Source of the DNA: Corallochytrium limacisporum
Lineage: Eukaryota; Opisthokonta
DNA: 21,786 bases
Assembly: GCA_002811645.1 (NCBI GenBank)
Contig: PDIP01000087.1
Location: 1-21,786 of the forward strand
Reading direction: 5' to 3'
Shown: in pieces, positions 9,947-17,808 of the stretch
How the letters are laid out: the number at the start of each line of letters is the position of its first letter
How positions within the stretch are numbered: the first letter of the stretch is position 1
Notes under the pieces: generated by a model
Seen by the model: the letters and a program-made list of their open reading frames with translations, nothing else
What the model was told of the DNA's origin: nothing
Databases searched by the model: none
Program-made: the position numbers and the translations under genes

Positions 9947-10315
9947 ATGGCTGCTCGTATTCCTATTATTGAGAAGGCGGTCGATGCCGTCTTTGCGCTG
10001 CCCGGTATGCGCGGCGTCTATTCGGCTATGAGCAAGTGGGCTATTAATGCTTCGGGATACCGCAAGTACGGATTGACCATGGATGACATCCTCATGGAAG
10101 ATGACAACGTGCGGGAAGCTATTCGTCGTCTGCCCGCTAACGAGATCGACGAGCGCAATTTCCGTCACAAAATTGCCATTGATTGCTCCATGAAGCATCA
10201 GATCCTGCCCAAGGATCAGCAGACTACCGACGAGACTGACCGGCGGTATCTGAAGGACATTCTTGCTCAGGTTGAGAAGGAGTCCGACGAGCGGGACAGG
10301 TGGGACGTCCAGTAA
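9947..10315 (+). CDS. QCR7: Cytochrome bc1 complex subunit 7
   Basis: This is a non-catalytic subunit of respiratory complex III (ubiquinol-cytochrome c reductase), called QCR7 in yeast and UQCRB (the 14-kDa subunit) in animals. It packs against cytochrome b on the matrix side of the inner membrane and is needed for assembly. The 122 residues match the family length. The core carries the family pattern: YRKYGLTMDDI, then EDDNVREAIRRLP, then MKHQILPKDQ, ending in a charged, helical tail (EKESDERDRW). The start at 9947 is the only ATG near the 5' end, in the context GAACATGGCT, and the leader is ATG-free for 225 bases. The first 30 residues are somewhat longer than in the human protein. No cleavable presequence is evident, as expected for this subunit. 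The gene has no introns in its coding sequence. Confidence 0.93.
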   Translation: MAARIPIIEKAVDAVFALPGMRGVYSAMSKWAINASGYRKYGLTMDDILMEDDNVREAIRRLPANEIDERNFRHKIAIDCSMKHQILPKDQQTTDETDRRYLKDILAQVEKESDERDRWDVQ

Positions 10316-10342
10316 AGAATGGGAGGAGCACCATGCCATTCT
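10316..10342 (+). other. Weak stem-loop after the QCR7 stop
   Basis: AGAATGG (10316-10322) pairs with CCATTCT (10336-10342) around a 13-base loop, starting on the base after the TAA. It could help 3' end formation or mRNA stability. A 7-bp stem is weak evidence. Confidence 0.3.
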
Positions 10343-11462
10343 GGACCCTCTTCTCTACCTATCTCACACCATTTAGCATGATCTGACATATAATTTCTAT
10401 ATTTTGCATCAACAAGGTATCATGTACGAGTTGAAAGGAAGCAATCTTAGGGATTCGACCATCTGCTTTGATCAGCCGCAAGGATTCGTGGGTCTGATCT
10501 CTTGCTGTGCGTTTGACCAGCAATTGCATACTGCAAGTACTCGTATCAACATCTGAATGACGAAATTACAAATTTTTAAACAATCTTCATAACAGTTAAG
10601 CTATACCCTGGCGATTGGTTATGTCTTTCACTTCTGGATTTGGGTCACCTTGTGCCCTCGCTCCGCTGGACACATCTCCACACCCAAATCCGCTGCGTAC
10701 GAGCACTTCTCCTCCAATGCACGGAGCCGATGGAAGCAGCCGTTTTGGGCGGCAAGACCTGTGAAAGCGATCCAACATCACAACTGGAATAACCTCAGGC
10801 CAATCCCAGACGACACTTTCTACGCAATTCGTAAACGCCTACGATCCACACCCCTTTTCTCACACAGAACATCCACCACTCCACCATGTGTACAACACAC
10901 ATTAGTTCTAATGTTTAGGAGATGGCAAACAACAAGGATGGACTACACTGAGTCTTTACATGCAGCATGATCTTCTGCGACGGCCAACGCCCTTCTTCAC
11001 ACCGAGATTCATCCACCAATCATTGCAATGCGACGCCAGGCCCGCCTCTCTGGGGACTCACCGCCATTAGCTCTTCGCCACTTCCCCTTTCAGTCCATTA
11101 CGTACTGGGAGGCGCATTGACGAAAGAAATAGAATCCCGTTTGACTCACCCGTCTCACACTCGCGCTGCCTCTGCGTGTGTGTGTGTGTCTCTCTCTCTC
11201 TCTCTCGCTCTCCCTCACTTCTCCGTGTCTCCGGTCTCCCTGTGTACGGCGGCGGCGGTCTCGGGCTTTTCGTCGCGCTTTGCTTCACCCGTCTCGAACT
11301 CTGCGCGAGCAGTGTGTAGTAAGGGCAGGCGAAGGGGGAGGGGGGTGGGTCTGCTGGTGGCGCGACGGGTTCCACCCCTGACTTTTCCTAAAAAGAAGGA
11401 AAAGGCCAAGGTTGGTTCACTATGGCCAGCGCCGGACGTCGTGAACCCCTCCCTCCTTCCCC
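10343..11462. other. Intergenic region with GT/CT repeat
   Basis: No gene is supported. The sequence is of mixed composition to about 11160. It then passes through (GT)n into (CT)n at about 11176-11207 and becomes G-rich (around 11330-11350), and then C-rich just before the assembly gap. The open frames at 10650-10970 and 10967-11563 lack convincing starts, and the second runs into the gap. Confidence 0.55.
11176..11215. repeat. (GT)n-(CT)n microsatellite
   Basis: A short GT dinucleotide run is followed directly by a CT run with one CG interruption. This is a simple-sequence repeat between genes. Confidence 0.85.
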
Positions 11463-11512
11463 NNNNNNNNNNNNNNNNNNNNNNNNNNNNNNNNNNNNNN
11501 NNNNNNNNNNNN
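11463..11512. other. Assembly gap of 50 N
   Basis: Exactly 50 N bases are present, probably a placeholder of unknown true length. The left flank ends in CCCC and the right flank begins with GGGGG, the same polarity as the C-run/G-run junctions at 6512 and 12997. The break therefore probably fell on such a tract. Confidence 0.98.
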
Positions 11513-11664
11513 GGGGGTCCTTTTTCTTGGGCAGGACGGGTCTCCGTTACATTTTCTTTTTGATTGCTCTCCGTTATTTTTTTCCAATAATTTTGGGAGG
11601 AAGGGAGGGTTCTCTCTCCGAGCTTTTTTCTTTGCTTTGGCGGGAGTAATAAAAACCTACTCTC

Positions 11665-11695
<31 letters not shown>

Positions 11696-12996
11696 TTTTC
11701 TCTCTCTCTGTCTCCGTTGGCACACGAGTTCTTGCCTGCTTCCTGTGCCTCGGGCGGCGTGCCTTTTGTCCATTTGCGGTAGAAAGGGTATGGCCGTCCC
11801 TGCGCTCAGTAACGAAACTGTTTGGAACGAGAAACAAGGCACGGAGATGTGAAGAAAAAATTCAACCAATTTTTTCTCCGTTGGGGATCGTTTGATATTA
11901 CATATTATATAGTGAATGAACTGTATATCCTGGATGCTGCACACGCAACAGAACGAGTTTTTGCCTCCCTCTGTGAATCCAAACAAAAACAAAAATTGAA
12001 AGGTCAAGTGGTAGGGAGTGATACCACCACCACCACCACCACAGGCCTCGAAGATCATATGCCTTGCCATATTATAGGACAAAGGGGGGCAACACACAGG
12101 TAACACAACAATCTGGCCCCCGCTGTTTGCTCTTTTCGGGCGAGCGAGAACACCAAAAAAAGAAAAGAGAGAACAAGAAAAATGGAGAAGAGTAGAGCAT
12201 CCTACGATAATGTTCTGTCCCAGGTGCAATACCATCAAATTATTCATATATTTAGTACGTACCGAACGATCTTCGTCAGGGCCCCCGGACTGTCTCTACG
12301 GTGTTCTCCTTTTCTATTTTCTTTGTTTTGGAAGATAGACGTGTGGCGAAACGTAGGACGTAGACCATGCGCGTCACCTGAGGTGCGCAACCACGGCTCA
12401 GCTGACCCCGGGACACGGGTTATTTTTTTTTTTCTTTTTAGCTTCACTGACACTACTCTTGGAATATAAGCCTCGCCCTCCTCTCCCCCCCCCCTTCTGT
12501 GTCTCTTTTCCTCTCCCTTCTCTTCTTCGCTCTCTCATGTCCCTCGCTCTGCGTGTGTCGGTTGTGCCCAGGGTCAGGCACCATTGGGGGAACTGAGGAT
12601 CATCGTCGGGCAGGCATGGTGTGACATTGTTGAGGGAAGAGATGAGCCTGGTGTGCTAACGAGGTTGACGTTGGGGTTTGCTATGTTTGGAGGATGCTGG
12701 ATGTTGTTCTGTCTTCTTCCCCCGGTTGTTGTTAAAACATGTGCCCGCTCGGATGCTTAGGCCTCGTGTGCCATCGGCCTGCAAGAACTTCGATCTCCCA
12801 TCCAGTGCGTGGTTTCACAGAGTCATTGACCGTCCCTTCCAAACGGACATGGCACAGCATCGTAAAGCACACTGCCTTTCTTGCTCAGTGCGCTGGCTGT
12901 GAGTTCCAAACACACAAGACCAACAAGAACAGCAAACGCCCACCACAGTCTACAAGTTTACGTTTCCCCGATGGCAAAACAAAACCCATGTCCTTG
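11513..12996. other. Intergenic low-complexity region
   Basis: No gene is supported. The region holds a long CT tract (11661-11715), an (ACC)n tract at 12023-12043, a T11 run (12423-12433) and a C10 run (12485-12494). The open frames here, including 11657-12247 on the minus strand, are dominated by these repeats. Confidence 0.6.
11661..11715. repeat. (CT)n microsatellite
   Basis: This is a nearly pure CT/T tract on the + strand (GA on the other), and could form triplex DNA. It lies 150 bases right of the assembly gap. Confidence 0.85.
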
Positions 12997-13018
12997 CCCC
13001 CCCCCCCCCCCGGGGGCG
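12997..13018. repeat. C15-GGGGGCG homopolymer junction
   Basis: Fifteen C are followed directly by GGGGGCG, matching the junction at 6512-6530 in order and polarity but with a longer C run. Confidence 0.85.
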
Positions 13019-13195
13019 CCCCGGGTAAGCGAGGAAGGATGGGACACGCACGCACCCCCTGCGCAATTTGCGATGAAACGCAGCGCTTAGTCACTACCAT
13101 AATCAATTCCTCATCTTATATCGCCCTAATACACACAAACCAAACAGATTTGGGTGGCTGGCTAAACCCCGGGTCCGGTTTCCTTTCCATCGTGT

Positions 13196-14570
13196 TTTAG
13201 AAAAGAAAAAAAGGAAAAAAAAAAAGAGAGAGAGAGAGAGAAAGGGGGAAGGGGGGAGGGCGGGCCGGTAAGCAACGCGAGGGCATATTTTTCTACTCCC
13301 GCTGGCCTGACAGCTCCCTTCCCCCCTCCCGGGGTCTCTGCTTTCTTCTTCTGCTCCTCGTTTCTCACCTTCCCTTCCTTTTTCCCATTTTTTTCACTGT
13401 CCGTTTTTTTTCATTTTTTTTTGTTTTTGGGACAAACAAAAGGAAACAACGAGCCAAAAGAGAAAAGGAAAAAGAAAACAGCGAAATCAGACCCCGGTTC
13501 TTTGGCTATGGAGCAATGGCTCGCGAAGGCGAGGGGAGGCTGGGTGTGGTTGGTCGGTCTCCGGCACAATCCAAAAAGACAACAAAAAGAAAAGAATTAT
13601 TAGAGGTGGTGTTTGGAACGTAGTAAAATAAGTATGACTATGCAGAGCTGATAAATAGGTCTTTGGAATTTTCAAATCGTAGTAAAATAGTAGTTGGCAA
13701 GGAAATATTGTAAATAAAAATTAGACGAGGAGGAGGAAGGGGATAAAGGGGAAAAAAGACAAAGAACATTGACTATAGCCAAGGCAGGAAAGATCATTCG
13801 TGGTGTGGAAACAGAAAAGGAAAGGGGGAAGGGGTCTCACCGGCACGGGGCCCCTTCTCGCCGGTGGAGGTTCGGGGGTAGGGGAGAGGAGGGGAAGAGA
13901 CCCCCCCCCCCCGAAACCTTAGAAGAGAGAACTTTTAATAACAGAAAGGAAAATGTTTGGTATTTTTGGTCGGTTTTTAACCGTACGGACGATGGGGGTC
14001 TTGCGTGGCGTGAGGTAAGGGGGAGGGGGGGGGTTAAAACTCTTTGGCTGCTCTCCCCCCCCCCCCGCGGTTCTCTCTCCCTGCCTTTCATCTCTCCCTC
14101 TCTTCACCAAGAGAACACCCTTTTGAAAAATTTGAATAGTAAAAAAAATAGAGGAGAAAAAAATGAAATACCGAGAGCCAGTAGAAGGTGTGTGGGTGGG
14201 GAAGAAGAAGGGGGGGCAGTCTTCTCCCTCTCATCTCTCTCATCTCCCTTGATTTTCTTTTTCTTCCCTCTGGCCTTTTCAAACCGCCCGATTTATTTTC
14301 CCTTTTTCTCTCTTATTTCTTTTCCTTTGTCGTTTTCAACTTTGGGTGCGCTTCCGTTGGTTGCAGGGTCGTTGTAGCGTGAGTGAGTGCGGGGACGTGT
14401 GTGTAGGTCCGTTTTGTGTCCTGGGTTGTGTGTGAGCTGTCGCGTTCGCTTTGCATCGCATTTCACTGCTTCTTTGCTTTCTTGGTCCACTCGGGCGAGA
14501 AGGGAACCGTCACAGGTATATCAAGGGATCCTCAATAGATCTGCAGCTCGCGCACGGTTGTGATCGTTTC
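13196..14570. other. Alternating purine/pyrimidine blocks before sulfatase
   Basis: No gene is supported in this stretch. The + strand is purine-rich at about 13200-13263, pyrimidine-rich at about 13312-13432, purine-rich again at about 13690-14035 and pyrimidine-rich at about 14050-14350. C12 runs occur at 13901-13912 and 14055-14066, and a G9 run at 14025-14033. A 12-bp direct repeat (CGTAGTAAAATA) is at 13619-13630 and 13678-13689. The block before the sulfatase leader is CT-rich and might act as promoter DNA. The 202-codon frame at 13769-14377 is low complexity. Confidence 0.55.
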
Positions 14571-14681
14571 ATGTTCTCAGTGCTTGCTTTGCGCAGTCGA
14601 AAGAACAACAAGTCTCCAAGAACACTTAGACATTCAGATCATGAAGGTCCTCGCCGCCTTCGCGACCATGGCTTTGGTTAG
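14571..14681 (+). promoter_or_regulatory. uORF overlapping the sulfatase start
   Basis: An ATG at 14571 opens a 36-residue frame ending with TAG at 14679-14681. It reads out of frame across the sulfatase ATG at 14641 and overlaps it by 41 bases. If the transcript begins upstream of 14571, this uORF would reduce sulfatase translation unless it is bypassed. The transcription start is not known. Confidence 0.35.
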
Positions 14682-16632
14682 CCAGGTCGCTGTTGCTGAA
14701 ACAGGGTCCAAGCAGAGGCCCAACTTCCTCTTCATCGTCACTGATGAGGAGCGGCAACCGCCGGCATACACCCCGGAGGACGTCAAGGAATGGATCAACA
14801 ACCTTCCCGGTAAGACCTCTCTCGACAAGTTCGCCACGCACTTTGTCAGCCATCGCACGAGTGCCACGGCGTGCACTCCATCTCGCACTACGCTCTACAC
14901 CGGCCACGTCCCTGCTGTCCACGGCGTGAGCCAGACGTACGGCATTGGCAAGGAAATGACCGACCCGGGCATGAGCTGGCTAGATGTTGGTACTCTGCCG
15001 ACAATGGGCGACTACTTCCGTGCTGCGGGCTATGATACGTACTACATTGGCAAGTGGCACATTAGTTATGAAGATTTGCAGGACGAAGAGGGATACATCA
15101 TCGATGATCCCGATCCGTACCGCAAGGCGAACGTGCTGGACAAGTTTGGCTGGAACCGTTGGATTGGACCCGAGCCACACGGTGCCGCGTTCAAAAACAC
15201 CGGATGGATGCGTGATCCTGAATACATTGCCGACTATCTGGACCTGATCAAGGAGAAGGAAGAGGAGGCAAAGAAGGCTGGCGGAGCGGACAAGATCAAA
15301 CCGTTCATCATTGCCCTCAATCTGGTGAATCCGCATGACATTGTGTTCCCTGACATGGCCTGGCGCGCAGCCAACAAGGCCCCGCTCTACGACAATGAAA
15401 CGCCCAAGGTGCCTCTTGCACCGACCCACCGGGAGAACCTGCTCGGTAACAACAAACCACCCGTTCAGACCGACTACCTCAACAAGATGGGTTTGGCTAT
15501 GTTCTACCCGCTGATCTGGACTGACTTCATGCGCTTCTACCTCTTCCTCATCAAAGAGGTCGACAGGCACATCAAAACTGCTGTCCAGGCCATTGATGAT
15601 TCCGTGTTTGGCTCCAACACTATCATTCTGCACACTGCGGACCACGGTGACATGCAGGGTGCCCACGGTGGTATGATCCAGAAGTGGCACCAAGCCTACG
15701 AAGAGACCGTGAACATTCCTCTTGTTGTGCGGGACCCTCGCATGGACAATGCCAGCCGAGTCAAGAACGTTACCGAGCCGACCCAGTCTATTGACATCCT
15801 GCCCACCATGTTTGACCTGGCCGACATTAAGTTCTCCGATGTAGCACCGAAACTCAAGAAGTCCCACTCTGAGGTCCATGAGTTCAAGGGACGTTCCCTT
15901 GCTAAGCTCATGAAGAAGGCGACACACGATACCGCTATCAAGAGCTTTGGTGAAGCTAACCCCACCTACTACCAGTACGATGACCAGATCACAAATGGTA
16001 AGGAACGCCTGGGTGCTCCGGCACGGATCAACCCAGTCATGCGATTGATGGGCAACTGGGAGTACGATGCTGTTGAGGGAACTGTGAATATTGAGGGCAT
16101 TGTCTTCAAGCGTGACAGTGACGGGCATGTGATTAAGTTTTCCCGCTACTACGACGACCCCCAGTACTGGTCCGAACCCTTCGTCCAAGACGTCTACACC
16201 GTCAAGAGCGGCGTCTTTGCTTTGCCTTACATTACAGACTACGGCAAGACCAGGACGAAGACAGTACCTTACCCCGAGGAGTACGAGATTTACGATCTGG
16301 CCAATGACCCCTATGAGGAGTACAACCTGGCCGCCACCACTGAAGGTAAGGCCATGCTCAAGGATCTCCTGAGCAAGCTGGATGGTGCCCGCAAGAAGTA
16401 CCGCGTAGAACGCAACACCCCTCTACCGCCTCCTGCGCTGCGTCCCAAGAATCTTCCGATGCTCGTCAAAGAGCACGGGGATGTCCCCACTGGTGTGCTT
16501 GTCCTCGGCTACACTGTTGTCACCGTGGTCTACGGTACTGGTTTCCTTTTGATCATGGGTGTGTATCGCTACCTGGCCGGCAGCAAGCAGCCAGCCCCTC
16601 GTCCAACCAAGGGCAAGAAGAAGATTCACTAA
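14641..16632 (+). CDS. Cys-type sulfatase, type I membrane protein
   Basis: This alkaline-phosphatase-superfamily sulfatase (PF00884 type) is expected to hydrolyse a sulfate ester in the secretory pathway. Its 663 residues begin with a signal peptide (about 1-19, LAAFATMALVSQVAVA). Cys78 in CTPSRTTLYTG is the residue that FGE would convert to formylglycine. TDEE (34-37) supplies the first metal ligand. GKWH (137-140), NPHD (230-233), TADHGD (332-337) and Lys348 in QKWHQ are the other expected active-site residues. Three N-glycosylation sequons occur at N252, N370 and N376. A hydrophobic segment near 615-640 is followed by a short basic tail ending in KKIH, a canonical KKXX ER-retrieval signal. 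The start at 14641 is chosen because the signal peptide begins there; the frame upstream has only non-ATG starts. The substrate cannot be told. The closest resemblance I can recall is to bacterial sulfatases of similar layout, so transfer is possible but untested. Confidence 0.93.
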   Translation: MKVLAAFATMALVSQVAVAETGSKQRPNFLFIVTDEERQPPAYTPEDVKEWINNLPGKTSLDKFATHFVSHRTSATACTPSRTTLYTGHVPAVHGVSQTYGIGKEMTDPGMSWLDVGTLPTMGDYFRAAGYDTYYIGKWHISYEDLQDEEGYIIDDPDPYRKANVLDKFGWNRWIGPEPHGAAFKNTGWMRDPEYIADYLDLIKEKEEEAKKAGGADKIKPFIIALNLVNPHDIVFPDMAWRAANKAPLYDNETPKVPLAPTHRENLLGNNKPPVQTDYLNKMGLAMFYPLIWTDFMRFYLFLIKEVDRHIKTAVQAIDDSVFGSNTIILHTADHGDMQGAHGGMIQKWHQAYEETVNIPLVVRDPRMDNASRVKNVTEPTQSIDILPTMFDLADIKFSDVAPKLKKSHSEVHEFKGRSLAKLMKKATHDTAIKSFGEANPTYYQYDDQITNGKERLGAPARINPVMRLMGNWEYDAVEGTVNIEGIVFKRDSDGHVIKFSRYYDDPQYWSEPFVQDVYTVKSGVFALPYITDYGKTRTKTVPYPEEYEIYDLANDPYEEYNLAATTEGKAMLKDLLSKLDGARKKYRVERNTPLPPPALRPKNLPMLVKEHGDVPTGVLVLGYTVVTVVYGTGFLLIMGVYRYLAGSKQPAPRPTKGKKKIH

Positions 16633-17787
16633 TTTTTTCGGTCAAGCACATAAACATAGACTCACACATAAATGTCTCTTTGTCAATCCAACATCACAAG
16701 CACCGACTACGAAATGTACCCTCAAACAGAACATTGCATCCATGTCTTTCGGGCTAGGATACAATACACAGTCGGGCACCGAAGGCACCGATTCAGTGTC
16801 GTGTTTGCTCCACCGTGGCAAACCCTCTCCGGACCCGACTCGCACGGCCCATTAAACCCAATACACTCAATACCCAAATTCCGCTCCGTCGTGACGAGAT
16901 GATTTCACGCGGATGAATGGCGGCCTCCCACCCTCCCCTCTTCTCGACCTAATCTCAGGGCTCTCAACTTCCACGGGTGCCAGACGGGTTTCGAAGGCCC
17001 CCCTTCCCCGGGGGGGGGGGGAGCGAGCTAACCCTCCCGGCTTTTCCTTCACTCACACTCTCTCTCCCTCCCCCGGGGCGTGACGTAGTGGAGAAATTAG
17101 AGAAAAGAACAAACTTGCCCCCCTCTCCGCGCACACGCACACGCCCCCCCCCCCCTTGGGTGTGTGCCAGCAGCAGGGGACGAAGCGCTTCAGTTTTTCC
17201 CAGCGGAAGAGAGGGAAGGCTGGCACTCCAAATTTAAACCTTTCCGGCGGTCCGTGCGTGCCTGGGTGGATGCAAAGGGCAAAGAAAGACCCTCCGGGGT
17301 TCCATCTTCCCCCACCACTAAAAAAAAAAAAAAAAAAATAGAACTAGGCCCGTTCGTGCGAGCAAATAAATTCCCCCCGGGAGGGGGGGGATTCCCATCC
17401 ATCCACCTCGGAAGTAAAGATCTATCTTGCAAAGGAATCCCCCCCCCCCCAAATTTTCCACAGCCGTGTACGTAGGGACCGATGATGGAGTGCGCGTGTC
17501 CCTATGTGTTTTTTTGGGATGCCCGCCGGATCGAAACCAAGGAGTTCGCAAGGCTGATTTGACATGGAAGCGAGGACTGATGTGGGGCTTATGTTATTCA
17601 CGTGTAGCAGCACGACATGTGATCCGTTGATAAACGTACTTCAGAAAGAGAGTTAGTCAGCTTTTGTCACCCTCAATACTTGGAAACAAGATTTGTTTTT
17701 GTTTTGTTCACAGGGGACACAGAGGAGCGGAAGTTTGTTCTTAGTACGTTTCCGTCAAGTTGCGCGAGATCTAGAGTGCTGGTTCGC
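16633..17787. other. Spacer between sulfatase and NmrA-like gene
   Basis: No gene is supported. Homopolymers are dense: C4-G12 (17006-17021), C12 (17144-17155), A19 (17320-17338), C6-GGGA-G8 (17373-17390) and C12 (17439-17450). The open frames (for example 17164-17475) translate these runs and are not convincing. Confidence 0.6.
17320..17338. repeat. A19 homopolymer
   Basis: This is an uninterrupted run of 19 A. It could be the tail of a retroposed fragment or simple slippage. No parent sequence or target-site duplication was recognised around it. Confidence 0.85.
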
Positions 17788-17808
17788 ATGAAATCTTGGT
17801 ACTCATGA
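17788..17808 (+). promoter_or_regulatory. Six-codon uORF with ATGA overlap
   Basis: ATG at 17788 encodes MKSWYS and stops at TGA 17806-17808, which overlaps the main ATG at 17805-17807. Ribosomes finishing the uORF would be placed on the next start, a layout that favours reinitiation-controlled expression. Whether the transcript includes it is unknown. Confidence 0.4.

Noticed and set aside
10441-10480. tRNA-like B box (GGGATTCGACC)
   Set aside because: No matching acceptor stem, anticodon arm or A box could be found around it.
13769-14377. 202-codon + strand frame before the sulfatase
   Set aside because: It is a translation of purine- and pyrimidine-rich simple sequence.
14980-16188. 402-codon minus-strand ORF opposite the sulfatase
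   Set aside because: It lies wholly inside a well-supported gene, has no recognisable domain, and is explained by the sense-strand codon bias that removes antisense stops.
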